Shown piece after piece: positions 23,491-36,800 of a stretch of DNA of 64,000 nucleotides. The translations under genes and the position numbers were made by a program. A model generated the notes under the pieces. The model did not search any database. It worked only from the letters and a program-made list of their open reading frames with translations, and was not told the origin of the DNA. This stretch comes from Chrysoperla carnea (lineage: Eukaryota; Arthropoda; Insecta; Neuroptera; Chrysopidae). Where the stretch lies: positions 92,142,520 to 92,206,519 of the forward strand of contig NC_058339.1 of assembly GCF_905475395.1 (NCBI RefSeq), written 5' to 3'. How positions within the stretch are numbered: the stretch's first letter is position 1; every line of letters begins with the position of its first letter.

Positions 23491-24078
23491 ACAAAAAGAA
23501 AACCGACTTCAAATATAAAAAATATATATTCCAAAACAAATTAATATAAACTAGAAAGTAAGAAAATGACGATAATATAATGTAGTTACAATTATTGTTA
23601 TTTTTGGAGTCGGTGTCAGCCAAGGAAACAACTGTGACAGTAGCAAACTATTCTAATTGCTACTGTGACAATAATTGTAACTTCATTATAATATCGTTAT
23701 TTTTTTTACTTTTTAGTGCATATTAATTTGTTTTGGATTAGTTTTTTTTTTTGAAGTCGGTTTTCATTTTAAGTTTGTCATTTTTAGTGAATCTGAACTA
23801 CACTAATTTGTTACTATAAAAAGAATCACCGAAATCGGTTGGCGTTGATTTTGAGTTATTTGTCCATTTGTCGCGCACATACTGAACACAAATTTAAGAC
23901 TTATATGGTTTTCTCATGGATACCATTATCAGAACTGGACCAAATTGAAGCCGGACCACATGGCAAGCACCAACTTTCAAATAAAAATCGGTTCACTCAG
24001 TCGAAAGTTCTGAGGTAACAAACATAAAAAAATACAGTCGAATTGAGAGCCTTCTCTTTATTTTGCAGTCGGTTAAAA
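23491..24078. mobile_element. Second copy of the 'accgacttc' hairpin element
   Basis: Positions 23491-23770 form a fold-back from 'acaaaaagaaaaccgacttc' to 'gaagtcggttttcattt', the same hairpin as at 4041-4350. Positions 23771-24078 carry the second part of the element in reverse orientation relative to 3707-4040, ending 'cttctctttattttgcagtcggttaaaaat'. Sharing a composite structure at two loci shows it moved as a unit. Confidence 0.75.
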
Positions 24079-24353
24079 ATGTGTATATAAAATTTTTGAT
24101 TTTAATAAATTAAGAAGCGATCTCTTAAAAAAAAGAAAACATATCATCATGGTACTACAAAATTGAGTAGTAAAGTACATATTTGATATTTGAAACTCGG
24201 GTACTTAATAAATCTCCTGTTTCCTGATGTGAAACATGTTAGTGATCTGATATGTTGTTTTTTTGTTTCTACTTTAGACATGGAGTTGAATGTTAATAAA
24301 AAAAGGTCTTGAAATGCAATAAAAATTTTATAATATGTAGAGTGGTGAAATAT

Positions 24354-24785
24354 TTAAGGATGTACAAGCATCAAAGCAATTTTAAATAAAAAGTTTGATT
24401 TTTTTATACGAAGTTGGACTAAAGTGTAAATCAATTCTGAAAATTTTATCAAATATAAATATGACTTCAAAAGTAGTCATATTTACCATCGGTTTTATGG
24501 GAAATCGTTAGATGGGTGATATGTTTTCATAGATTTCTCCATAACTAGTCTGGTGGAAATTAAAAAAAAACTATTTAAGTTAAAGTTAAAACCATAATGA
24601 ATTATTGAAAACAAACAAAAAAAACGCTTGTGCCCGACCAATTAAGGAAGTAGTGGGGACACAAATTTAAAAAATTATACCTTTTCAATTCTGATAGTGA
24701 GTTATGTTATAACTTGACAATATAAGATGAAAAATAAGAATAAAATTTTTCGATATCTGGAGTAATTTTCAAAATATTTTGAAGC
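24354..24785. mobile_element. piggyBac-like miniature element, 3'-truncated
   Basis: TTAA followed by GGATGTACAAGCATCAAAGCAATTTTAAATAAAAAGTTTG, with an interior sharing 'agatgaaaaataagaataaaatttttcgatatctgg' with the element at 10879-11517. It stops near 24785, where an 'acgtatgatcgggtcagctagt' tail of another repeat begins. A short left-end relic of the same family is at 47750-47833. Confidence 0.65.
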
Positions 24786-27280
24786 AACGTATGATCGGGT
24801 CAGCTAGTAACTAAATAAATATCGTTATGTGATTATTGATGGCCAGAGGCAAATCCTTTATCATGTTTGTTACATTAGAATAACAAATATTTCGTAAAAT
24901 ATAGTAATCGAAATAAGATCGAAATTGGACAAACGCTTATAGGAATGAATGTTAGTCACATCTGGTATATAGATAAGAAATACAGTGTCATTCAGAAGAA
25001 AGTAAGGAAAATTGTTTAGCGTGGGATCACAATATGTTTTTTTAAAGTCATCTTCTTAAACCGTTAGAATGTGATACAACTACTGTACGGGGTTATTTTA
25101 AATTAAAATCAATCTCTTTCATAGAAGTAATGATTTTGTTTATTTAACTTCAGTAATTTTGTAAATACAAATATTTAGCTGTACTTGTTCCCATCATTAG
25201 GCAATTGTGAATATTTTTACTTTATTTCAATATGAAACGGTCAGATTCGAGATGAGATTGTCATTATTTTAATTTGTTTTCAGTGTACATTAAAACTGCA
25301 CATTAAAACTAGTTTGATTTTATACCACCAGATGCCACGACCAAAGTGGTCAGTTATCAATAATAAGAAAAATATTTGTAAGTTAAAGTAATATTTAAGT
25401 AAGTCTTCCGTTTTCTCTGAATGACTCTGTGTTATATTTTGAAAGAGAATTTATTTGAAAATAGAATTTGATATTGATGGTATTTATCTTAAATTATATA
25501 AATTGAACCTTCTTGGTGTAGATTCATTGTATCAGTTTTTGGTATTTCAATCAAATATTCGCATTCAATATTAGATTTATTTTGCTATGTTCAATAAAAT
25601 TATACAAATTAAATAATTTGTTTGTTTTTCGGCATATAATAAGGATTTTTTTTTTCATTTCACTAAATTTAATATATCTTGATAAATATTTTATATACAC
25701 AGGGTATAAAAATATCTTTTAAGAAAAATAATTCTTAATATTAATACTTTTAAATATAGGTAAATGAAATCGAATTTGTCTTTTAATAAATTAAAAATAT
25801 TTTGTAAGCCTATAACTTTAATATTTAAGAGGTCATTGACACATTACTATTTGGGAATTTTTGTAGTTTAACGCCTACTACAATAAAATGTAAATATGTA
25901 TGTATGTAATGCACGTATTAACAAAAATGTAAAAGCAGTTATAATGGAATATACAGTGGTAGCATTAGTATGGCATAATAAACAGCAACAAGCTATTTTT
26001 TTAAGTCAAATATTACACTTTATTTATAATTTATTGTTGATTAACTAAATATAGCTTATTCCCGCGGCTTCATCCGAGTTTTTGTCCTTAAATAACTAGC
26101 AAAGTTCATTAAAAAGTAAATAAAATTATATGAAACAAACAGGGTGAAGGAGATACAATTTATGGACATCTCTTCAACCAAGTTTATCAAATAAAAAACA
26201 AACAAACAAAATTTATTTAGAAACATACCAACTATTGCTTAGAAAAATGGAAATAAATAAAGAGAAAATAGGATTAAAACTAAAACCGTTAAACGAACAT
26301 TTTTTTTTTTGTATTTTGTACAAATGATTATTTCTTTAAAACTTCTTTTCAATGAATATGTAATATTCAAAAGTATGCTTATGATTTTCGAATATTGGAC
26401 ACCTATACGTAACACATTCCACCGGGAATTAACAAAAAGTGAGTGTTTTATTTCATTTTTCTTAATCTGTTACATCTTTGACTGTATTTAATAAATCCAT
26501 TTGCTCAAGTGATGATAAAATTAATAGGAAAACACCCATTTATTAAAACTGGACCATTATTTGCTATTATTATATAAGTTATCACAAAGAAATTTTTATT
26601 TTTATTATGATGAAATAAGGATATAATAACAAGGATATGGAACAAAGTAGATGGCCGACATGATCGTGTAAGTAATCGTGGTTTGCTTCTACATTCCTAT
26701 TGATAAAAAATATTTGAAGGCTATTACGAAAAAAACCATCATTTTCGTGTAAGAAGGATATTTTCACAATATTATTATAAACCCCACTTTATACGTTTCA
26801 ATAATCCTTTTGTAATTGAATGAATGATAACAATTCTTAGCGCAGGAGCTGTGATAGCCTGGCGAATTCCCTCTGAAATTGAAAAAAAAAAAAACACAAT
26901 TTTCTTAAAATCGAATATTATATGTTTAATTATTCAAGAATTTTTATTTCGATAACTAAGCGTCTAGATAAAAAAACACAAGAATACTTTTTTGCTTAAA
27001 ACTGTATACGTGGACGGAGTGGGGGCCAAAAATCGTCAAAATTATGTTTACGTAATTAGTGAAGGGCCCCTTATGATGTTAATCCCGAAAGTTGGATAAC
27101 CTGACGTGTGTGATAAAAATTGGCCAAAGCGAAGTCGAGAAATCAAATTTTATTTTTTGTCAATCTCTTGCGAATTATTTTTAAGGATTTATTTATACTT
27201 TATAAATCTTAGAATAAATTAAAATTTAAAAAGGATGTTTATGTGCATATCAATGATTATTCTGATTAGTTAGTAGTTAC
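24786..27280. other. AT-rich DNA without supported genes
   Basis: No coding exon, RNA gene or complete mobile element is recognisable. A short repeat relic ('cccgcggcttcatccgagtttttgtccttaaataact', about 26062-26100) and the motif 'tgtaaatatgtatgtatgtaatg' near 25891 are the only points of note. Confidence 0.4.
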
Positions 27281-27744
27281 AATGAATATTATTTTATCTT
27301 ATATATTATCTACTCTAGTAAGTTTTATCCTGTCCTACCCTTATCTTCATTATTTCTCAATCAAATTTCATAAAACACCACTCATTTTCAAGCTTATTAT
27401 GTTTAGGTTTGACGAAAAATATACTCACTGTCTAAAAATGTACCGCTTAGCAAAAACAAACTATACGGGAGTTGAATTCCTCTCGGGTCGAGCTAGTATT
27501 TAAATAATACAGTAATATTATTGCTGTGGGTGTACATAATATGTTGTCGAAAAGGGGAATTCATTAAGATAACATATATCTTCTAAGATATCCATCCATT
27601 CTTCCGAAGCACTCACTGTTTGTGTTGTTAACATTCAAATAATACGCTCAAGTAAAATAAATCTTTCATTACAATAAACACTGAGCTGAGCAATGATTAT
27701 GAAACTATCCAATCTTCCATGATATGATTTATTCATATTAACTT

Positions 27745-28360
27745 TATAACAAGTAAAAACAAACAATTGACTGAATTAATTGTTAAAATACCATGCATAG
27801 ATAGTATTGATTACTCTATCATATTACACATACATACATGTCACACATACGTAACTGATATCCCCATACAATACATACTATACAATTAACAGTGATGTTT
27901 ACGAAAAAATGTTTCAAACAAAAGTTGTTTATTTTTTTATAAGGAACATTTCTTACATTTAAACTTTTGATTTATCTCTAACGGTTTACAAGATGAGTCC
28001 TACGAACCCAAGACCCAATTGACCTTACTTTTGCTCATATGCAAACTTGACCTTACTTTTTACGTCCTCTGTACGCTATAAAAATTTCAGCGTGATATCT
28101 TTTTTCGTTTTTGAGTAATCGTGATGACAGACGGGCAGACAGACGACAGACAGGCGACAGACAGACGACAGACAGATGACAGACAGACGACAGACAGAGG
28201 ATAGACAGACAGACAAACAACCGGAAATGGACTAATTAGGTGATTTTATAAACACCTATACCAAAATTTTTTTCGTAGCATCAATATTTTTAAGCGTTAC
28301 AAACTTGGGACTAAACTTAATATACTATGTATATTTCATATATACATGGTATACAAATAA
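27745..28360 (+). mobile_element. Family A dispersed repeat, near full length, with expanded GACAGACA tract
   Basis: Runs from 'acaagtaaaaacaaacaattgactgaattaattgtt' through 'tgtttacgaaaaaatgtttcaaacaaaagttg' and 'gcgttacaaacttgggactaaactt' to 'catatatacatggtata'. A (GACAGACN)n block at about 28130-28215 replaces the short GACGGACGGAC run of other copies, indicating local microsatellite growth. Confidence 0.75.
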
Positions 28361-31300
28361 ATAGAAGAATAGAATAGAAGTTTAAAGCTCAAACACGACT
28401 ACACAAAATGAATGAAAACAAGCATAGATTTAAGTTTAAAACTCTGGTAAAATTATTCACTGAAAAGTTGTTAATCCGTCAGCACTCGCGTTATGAGTTA
28501 TTATAAAATTAAAGCAGAAATAACTTTTTATATTTCAAAATGGTATATATGTGGTTCAAATTTTTTTAATCTTCATATAATTTTATCAATTTTTGAATTA
28601 TAAAATTTGTAGACTTTTTCAACCTATCTACAAGTCCTTTAGAAATTGTTGACTGTAAATTTTTGTTTTAATTGAAGGAACTTGATAATAAATGGGATTA
28701 ATTACATTTACAAAATGAATGTCTTTGTATATAAAATTAAAAATTTTTAATATGGGTAGAGAGTATGTAATCAAAAGTTTTTAGTAAGAGTATAGTTTGA
28801 TGGTTGTTATACCCTACACATATTGTTCACTGCAGGTTCCATTAAAAGTAATTGTAGTGATATTAAAATATAACCATATTAAAATATTTTACGGTTACCC
28901 CTTTTATTATAATACGTTTGATGTTGTAATATAATATCTTATCATTTTATAACCTAAAGTCAGATAAGATACATCCACTATAAAACGTCAATATGCTTTA
29001 ACTTTAACTTTGCTTAAATAATAACAAAAATGTACAACCTAATATATATGTCGCAGCCAAATAGTTAAATTAGCCGTTTAGTTAATATCCTAGTTTAGTT
29101 CAACAGCCGTTTAGTTAAATTTTATGGTTCCGGTCAAAAATTTAATAAAAAAAGCCATTAGTTGTTATATTTTGGACGATTTCAATCATTTTTTGACTCT
29201 TGACAATTTTCACCAAACCTTACCGTTTTCGATATATAATCGAATTTTTGGGGAAAATTTTTTTAACGGTTAAATATCGATAACGGTGAGGATTGGTGAA
29301 AATTTTCACCTGCGTTAACAGTTTGAGATTGAAATTATTACCGCATGGAAATAATCTAAATAATTAAATTCATTTGAACTAATTTGACTATATTTCTGCC
29401 ACCAGTTTTTTTAAGTTCTTGAGTACGATTTATATTACACTTACGAAATTACGTAATTCGAAAATAAGATAAAATTGTATGAAGTTAGAAAAAGTTTTAA
29501 ATAATCGTGAACAAACTTTTCATAACGCGACTGCTGGTGGGTTAAAAGAAGACAGTTTTACCCGATTTACCTTTTAAAATATTTCTTTTCCATTTAGATA
29601 ATTAAATGAAATATTTACATGAGTTTTAAATGAAAATTTCTTAAATTTATGAATCCACATAAATTTATGATTGGTAATCTTATTATAAATGTATTTATGT
29701 ATAATGCTGAATATAAATTTAATGTAAAGAGTTAAAAGTTAAAACTAAAACAAACTAATTACTAATAATAATAATAATAATAACTGTTGTTTATACTATT
29801 TGTGTTAAATACATGCATGTTACCTCTCTAAAATTTATAACAACAATAACAATGTTTACAGACTGTTACAAATCAACTAATTTTACTAATTTCCACAAAC
29901 CAAATATAACAACTAATGATGAAATATCACTCATAGAAACATAGACGTTTTTAGATAAATGCATCAATCTTTTCGGTGTATCGGTCTAATTCAATATTAT
30001 ATAAAAAATATATATCAAGGTATAATAATTTAAGTCCCTATTTTGTAACGCTTAGAAATATTCATGAGGAACAAAATTTTGGTACAGTAAAATCAAATAA
30101 AGAAAATAAAATTAATTTGCAAAATTCCACTTTTATTAAATGCAAACACATAGCAAAACAAAAAATACGTCACAATAGATTTGACAAATAACAGGACAAG
30201 TTAAAACAGTTTTAAAATAGTAAAATTTTTTCAATGTCAAGTGATTAAATATACATAAACAAAAAATAGTTATGAAATAATAAATTATTTCAGAGTCAAG
30301 TGAATTTAAAAAAAAAAATTACAAAATAATCAACAAACTTCAGATTTCTAAAGTCTGAAAAAGAAAAGAGTACTTTAAAACCGGTTTGGTTGTTCAAAAA
30401 TTTTGGATAAGATTTATGTTTAAAAATCCTTAAGGACTATAAAAGATTCAATTTGGTTCCCATTATTTGATACATGCAAAATTTTGAATCCTCTGGCAGG
30501 TTGATGGTCCATTTCCAGGAGGTGATTGGCAAAGGTAGAATCGAATTGTTTATTTCGGAATATACCTAAATGTTTATTTCTTTCTCATCATTTTCGTTTG
30601 TCCATTCATCTGCCCATCGACACGATAACTCAAAAATGAAAAGAAATATCAAGCTGAAATTTTTAAAGCATGCTCAGAACGTAAGAAGTGAGTTTAAGTT
30701 CGTAAATAAGCAACATAGGACACTTAGATCTTGGGCAAAAGATTAGATCATCGTTTTGCTGTTACACTCTGTATATGGTATACATTAGTATAGGTAAGTA
30801 AAACTTGTTATCAAAAAGTGTGCTTGATAATTTTGGTATAGCATGGTGGTAGTAAAAGTACGTATAGAAATGAGGGAGTCTAAAGTACCTAATTTATAAA
30901 TTTATGAAATACTTAACGTATGTAAATTTGTAATTATGCTTATATGTCAAGTACTCACTTATTCAATTGGTGTACATTTTGTACATTTTACACTTGATTT
31001 ATATAAAGTAGGTACTTTATCCATATTGTAGGTACACCTATGCTTACATGTTTATTACAGTTCAACACGCTTGGTCCTTAAAATACCAAAACTATACGAT
31101 TTTTGAAGTGAATTCTGTCGATCGATCGTCAACCGACCCAATATCAAATAAAATTTTCAGCGACAAAACGACATAGTATTTATAATAATTCCCGTCCATT
31201 CTGGCAAAAAATTTCATTCAGTAGACCCTAAAATCAATCGATATTTTAATTAATCGACGTTCTTGTGTGTATACGTATATACTTGTTAGTGATTTTATTT

Positions 31301-31570
31301 ATATTTCGTTTTAGATTAAAGAGGGAATACGAGATTTTTACGGGTTTGCTCACATGTAATTTTTATTTCTTTTTCGATTTAGTGCGTAACTAATATCTAC
31401 GTACACGAAAGTATAAGTTTTCTTTCATGTTTTTTACATAATAGTTGATAACGTGTATTATTTTATGTTAAACATACTTTCATAAATACTTTATTTAGCA
31501 ACTTTCTGATAAAAACTTAATTGTTTTCACCTCGAAATCAAAAACCTTATGATATATTTATCCCTTTTTC
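28361..31570. other. AT-rich DNA; one partial family A relic
   Basis: A minus-strand family A fragment lies at about 30595-30780 ('cgacacgataactcaaaaatgaaaagaaatatcaagctgaaattttt'). A (TAA)n run is at 29762-29783. The 71-codon frame at 29976-30191 has no recognisable features. No gene is supported. Confidence 0.4.
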
Positions 31571-31579
31571 ATATTACAA

Positions 31580-31880
31580 ACTAGCGACCCGCCCCGGCTT
31601 CGCACGGGTGCAATGCTGATACTAAATACACTACAAAAAAACTGACAGAAAACAAAAAAAATGTAATTATTTACGACATCACATTAGAAACCTCAAAAAT
31701 AGCAGTACTTCTCCACTATTTAATGGATGTTATTATACATATAAACCTTCCTCTTGAATCACTCTATCTATTAAAACAAAACCGCATCAAAATCCGTTGC
31801 GTAGTTTCAAAGATTTAAGCATACAAAGGGACATAGGGACAGAGTAAGCGACTTTAATACTATGTAGTGATGTGAAAGTA
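31580..31880. mobile_element. Short dispersed element beginning 'actagcgacccgccccggcttcgcacgggt'
   Basis: The sequence from 'aaactagcgacccgccccggcttcgcacgggtgcaatgctgatac' to 'gcgactttaatactatgtagtgatg' belongs to a repeat I recall as widespread in arthropod genomes (recalled, not searched). It has no coding capacity. Class uncertain. Confidence 0.55.
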
Positions 31881-31884
31881 AGGA

Positions 31885-32030
31885 TGTTTATTTGGGTTTT
31901 TTGTTATACTTTCACGCAAAAACTAATGAATGGATTTGAATGAAACTGTACGATAATATAACTCATACATCAGAAAAACACATCAGCTATATTTTATAAA
32001 GATATATTTATAAATAAATTTCTGTAAAAA
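31885..32030. repeat. Repeat family 'cacgcaaaaactaatgaatggatttgaatgaaact', fragment
   Basis: Shares 'ttcacgcaaaaact...gaatgaaactgtac...aatataactcatacatcagaaaaacacatcagct' with segments at 45480-45835, 50405-50705 and 62915-63345. The fuller copies end in 'gaagcgggcgg/gaatagctgctagt'. Non-coding dispersed element. Confidence 0.6.
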
Positions 32031-32039
32031 TGATTAACA

Positions 32040-32226
32040 ATTCATGGACACCTGTTTTGATCCAACAACTCCCCATTAAATTACCTTTCGTACGAGGCAA
32101 AAAAATTCCAAATCGGTTCGTTCGTTTAGGCAATATGATACCACAGACAGACAGACAGACAGACAGACATATCGGTCAAACATATAACACCCCTGTTTTT
32201 GGTTCGGGGGCTAAAAACAGGAATGA
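32040..32226 (-). mobile_element. Dispersed element 'cccgaaccaaaaacaggggtgttat', fragment
   Basis: On the minus strand: 'tagcccccgaaccaaaaacaggggtgttatatgtttgaccgatatgtctgtctgtctgtctgtctgtggtatc'. The fuller copy is at 40798-41253 on the plus strand, ending 'cacgggtcgagctagt'. Further fragments lie at 36185-36250 and 49060-49230. The open frame here is not a gene. Confidence 0.6.
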
Positions 32227-32641
32227 TTTCATATTTTGACTATAGACTTTTCTTGTTATATGAATAATTGACTGTCAATTTTTAGAAAATTTTAAATTAA
32301 ATAGTATTTTCTTCATAACATCCTTAAATAGAAATTATTGATCTCAATTCCATTAGTCAAATCCATTACAATTGATTTTTTTTTTCATTCTTTGCTTTAT
32401 ATAAAAAGTACACAAAGTTTGGTGTTTGTTATACGAAAGTTTAAAACTATTATCGATATCAATTTTTCATCAGAAGGAAAACTTTATCGTTTTTATTCTG
32501 CATTCAATGAAGTGTTAACTAAAAATAATATGAAATGACCTTTTATATTTTATAGTTAAGGTGCTGATGGTTGCTGTTTTATGGTTTTACAATACAATTA
32601 AAAACTATACTAGACCATAGTTGGGCAGGCTTTGACTTTGT

Positions 32642-32991
32642 TATGCTCTTTATGAAATAAATTTCGATTTTTGCCCCAATTCCTAGATCAGTTTTTTGTA
32701 TTTTTAAAATACGTATTTTCGACTACCAAGTAGTCATCATCAGTAAGAATTAGCTAGTGAATGTTACTCTTTGCTAATTTGGTGGCGGACTGCCGTGCAG
32801 TCCGCCACCAAATTAGCAAAGAGTAACATTCACTAGCTAATTCTTACTGATGATGACTACTTGGTAGTCGAAAATACGTATTTTAAAAATACAAAAAACT
32901 GATCTAGGAATTGGGGCAAAAATCGAAATTTATTTCGACATATCCTAGAGTTCTCATTTATTATCTTCGATAATATTATATGCTCTTTATG
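32642..32991. mobile_element. Perfect palindrome (140-bp arms) flanked by 13-bp direct repeats
   Basis: Positions 32654-32793 and 32797-32936 are exact reverse complements, separated by 3 bases. The region 32655-32978 is bracketed by the direct repeat 'tatgctctttatg' (32642-32654 and 32979-32991), consistent with a target-site duplication. The arms contain 'ctaatttggtggcggactgc' at the tip. The right side carries an extra 42-bp tail (32937-32978) absent on the left. Either a young hairpin element or an assembly or cloning snap-back; the flanking duplication favours insertion. Confidence 0.8.
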
Positions 32992-34789
32992 GCTTTTAAC
33001 AAGAAGAGTATGCCCCGAAGTGTTAAAAATAGTTTAAATACAGAATGTCTACCTTTTTAGAATCAGGCATGGGCAAACGTGGCTTAGAGGAGTCCCTCAG
33101 ACTTTTTTAACTAACATACGAATGATTTTAATAATGGAAAAGACCATTGCTTTTCAGTCTATAAAAAGACTTATATTTATATTACATTATTATATTTTTT
33201 CCCCAAATAAATGTTTTTATTAAAAAAAAAAAAATTGGTAGGATACTTTTTATTTAAACTGAGTGAGTCTCCTTTCAAAACGTATCTCTCTTGCTTACTC
33301 TCATTGGAAGATACGAAAACTACTTGCAGAGTTTACTGAGGAAATAGAGTAAACGGTGCCCAGCAATGCTTTAGATTACACTCTTAAGTATATACAGGTT
33401 GTTTTAAAAATATATACTTATAAACTTCTAGAATCTATTTTACTTACATGAAAATTAAGATCGGACTATACAGCTTTTTTATGGCCATAGTTAAAAAATC
33501 CACCAGCCTATATTCATGTAAAACCCTTTCTCCTACACTCCATTACTTTTGTTAAAGTTTTTATAATATTTTCTGAGAAAGTGTACATAATTAAATTTTT
33601 AAACATGAAATATGAAGACTTGAAAATTGTTGGAATGGAATTCTATCAAAATGAAATATATACTTAAAAAGTTTTATTATTATTATTTTTATATAATGTT
33701 TAAATCTTAAGAAAATGTAAGATAATTACATAATCTATTGAAAGTTTTCAAAAGATATATATTTATTTAGTATTAATGTATTAGAACTTTAAAACTTTTT
33801 GTATAAAACAAAATTTTCTATTTCCTATTCGCTACATTGATTTACTTTAATTGAACGGGGTCTATTTTCTAGTATTTTATGATCTGTAATCATTTTTGGT
33901 ACTAAAAAAACTCACATACATTATTTTATTTCAATTATACACTTTTAAAATACATTCAAAGATGATTTTACATTTACAATATTTTGAGAGCCTTTTCTTA
34001 CATTTACGTGATACAAATTGCCAAGTTGACTAATTGATTAGTTATGTGACAGCCGAACCACTTTAAGTTCTAACAAAATCCTCAAATATTTTCATACACT
34101 CATTTTAAGGTCTGCATCCATATCACGACACTAATTGACATTTGTCGACATCACATTTCGAGATAAATTTGATTTCTTATATTATTATTCAAATATATAT
34201 TTATGTATATGATAAGAATGTAGATAAGAACAATATAATACTTATAAATGCAAAACGAACTATATTAAATTATATTATATTATATACATATGGAAATTAG
34301 AACATGAATATATTATATAATAATAATATCTATCATCTACTATCTATATAGGTAGCTTTATATGTATGTATACTTACCGTAGGATTCATATATATTTGAA
34401 ACGATGCGATGAGATCAAATTATATTATATGAGACACTTGAGAAACGTTCTATGTGCATTGTGTTTGTTAGGTAGGTGTACACTTATATCAAATATATTT
34501 GATCGTGTAAAATTGTAAATCTAATGCACATTATTATAGCGAATTGGGATTTTGAATCAAATTGTACAAAAATGGAACGATTATATAAGTTTTATAACAA
34601 AACTGTCTTTATTCTTTATTTTTTTATGATAACTTTAAAGTTATATATAGTTTTATAAGAACTTTTCAAAAGAGAAACGAAAGCGCTCGACAAAAAAAAA
34701 TGATCGTAAAACATCGTTGTGACGTAATAATGTTAATTGAATAGTATACGCGATTTCACGATTAGACAGTGATATTTAGAAAAAAAAAT
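32992..34789. other. AT-rich DNA without supported genes
   Basis: Only a right-arm relic of the fold-back element of collagen unit 1 is recognisable (33985-34065, 'ttcttacatttacgtgatacaaattgccaagttgactaattg...gacagccgaacc'). No exon-like segment seen. Confidence 0.45.
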
Positions 34790-34995
34790 CGTTCAAACAA
34801 AAGACCTATTTTGCTAATTTACGAACCTTAACTAACTTTTTACGTCTTGAGCACGCTATAAAATTTTTTCTTTAACTAATTAAGTGATTTTATGAACACC
34901 TATACCAAAATTTTGTTCGTAGCTTTAATTTTTTTAAGTGTTCCAAACTTGGTACTAACTTGATACATATTTCATATATACAGGGTATAAAAAGC
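34790..34995 (+). mobile_element. Family A repeat, internally deleted
   Basis: 'ttcaaacaaaagacctattttgctaatttacgaacc...actttttacgtcttgagcacgctataaaa', then 'taattaagtgattttatgaacacctataccaaaattttgttcgtag' and the 3' end 'tttcatatatacagggtataaaa'. The middle GACGGAC part is lost. Confidence 0.65.
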
Positions 34996-35232
34996 AAAGG
35001 TTTGCGAATACATAGGAAAATATTAAAGTTATTCGAAATTTAAAAAAAAAAGGTTCTTTAAGACAAAACTCAAATTCAAGAAAGTTTTCAAGTTAGATTC
35101 AATTTTTTTGAATAATCTTTGACTGTAGTTACTGTCCTGTAAAATCTACCTAAATACTGTAAATTTAAACTGAATATGAAGTAAGTATATTTATTATATG
35201 AAAGATAATACACTAATTGCAAATGAATCTAT

Positions 35233-35242
35233 GTCTTTCTCG

Positions 35243-35282
<40 letters not shown>

Positions 35283-35288
35283 TTTCTC
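35233..35288. repeat. (CT)n microsatellite
   Basis: A CT/TTCT run of about 55 bp, imperfect at both ends. Flanks 34996-35232 and 35289-36184 contain no recognisable gene. Confidence 0.85.
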
Positions 35289-36254
35289 TGATGAACTTTG
35301 AGTGTATAGGTATTAATCTATGTAAAATATAATAATTTCATAGTAATATCAATCTAGAAACATTCCTCGAATTATTTATTGATTTAAAGAATGTTACAAT
35401 TGACTTTTTGACTAAATTTTTTTAATCACTTCAGATGAAGAATTCTCACTTGAAATTGGTTTTTGAAATTCTTTAGAAGTACACAATATGAACGTTTAAA
35501 ATTCCTAATTAATCAAAGAAGCAGAAGAGGCATATAAAACTTTGTTTTGCTAAAAGGAGATGGGCAATCAATCTTTGAATGCCTATAAATTCTTCATTTT
35601 TTAATCAATTTTAATTCACTTACAAATTTTTTCATGGTATCAAGTCTAGTTTTACATTTTTATGCGTTATATAGCAAATTCGACATCAGGAAACTACCGT
35701 ATTGTTTGTACAGGTTTTAATTGAACCTAAAAACTTAGATCGAATTCGATTCCAGTATAAGTAAGATGTGTGCCTTTGAAACTGATATTATTCGTTTAAA
35801 GCTTTTTCCTTGATTAAATTTACTTATCGAGCTTCAAAAAAATCACACTGTATAAATACTTATAATGATTCAACGGACACCCGGTAAAGGTGTAATGATT
35901 CATACATTTGATGGTAGTTAACGTATGTCTGTATAGGATTGTAGATAATAAATAATTATATGGTTCATCAAATACTTATTCATTCTTTCTGCATGTTATG
36001 TCTTAATTAGAGTCTTTATACAACCTAAACTCTAATACTACTAGACTGGACTGAATATGAGTGATTTAAATATCAAAGCTATCACATTAGATAATTGAAC
36101 GAAGCTCACGAACAAAGCTTTGTGGTGAGTTTAAACTACTGTCGACTTAAATATAAAAAAAAAATAGGTATTTTAAACCTACGAACTAAAAAAAAGAGGG
36201 TGTTATTAGTTTGAACGTTATGTGAGTGTGTTAGTCTGTCTGTCTGTGACATCA

Positions 36255-36800
36255 TACTTTTTATACCATGTATATATGAAATATACATAGTATATTAAGT
36301 TTAGTCCCAAGTTTGTAACGCTTAAAAATAATGATGCTAGGAAAAAAATTTTGTCATAGGTGTTCATGAAATGACCAAATTAGTCCATTTCCCGTTGCCC
36401 GTCCGTCCGTCCGTCTGTGGACACGATAACTCAAAAACGAAAAAAGATATCGACTTGAAATTTTTACAGCGTACTCAGGACGTAAAAAGTAAATGAGCAT
36501 CATAGCTCAATTGGGACTCATCCGTAGAACCCATCTTGTAAACCGTTAGAGATAGAACAAAAGTTCCTTATCAAAAATTAAACAACTTTTGTTTGAAACA
36601 TTTTTTCGTAAACATCACTGTTTACCCGTGAGGGCGCCAATTAGGCGGAAATTTTATAATATGTACTATACTTGATTATCAGTTATGTATGTGTCACATG
36701 TTTGTATGTGTAATGTGATAAAGAAATCAACACTGTCTATACATGGTATTTCAACAATTAACTCAGTCAATTGTTTGTTTTCACTTGTTTTTTTGTATAT
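36255..36800 (-). mobile_element. Family A repeat, near full length, minus strand
   Basis: Begins (plus-strand reading) 'ttttataccatgtatatatgaaatatac', passes 'agtcccaagtttgtaacgcttaaaaataatgatgc', 'gtccgtccgtccgtctgtggacacgataactcaaaaacg' and 'tttcgtaaacatcactgtttacccgtgag', and ends 'caattgtttgttttcacttg'. Complete relative to the plus copy at 39665-40258. Confidence 0.8.

Noticed and set aside
23330..23623. 97-codon minus-strand open frame
   Set aside because: Overlaps the fold-back of a mobile element; Phe/Tyr/Lys-rich low-complexity product.
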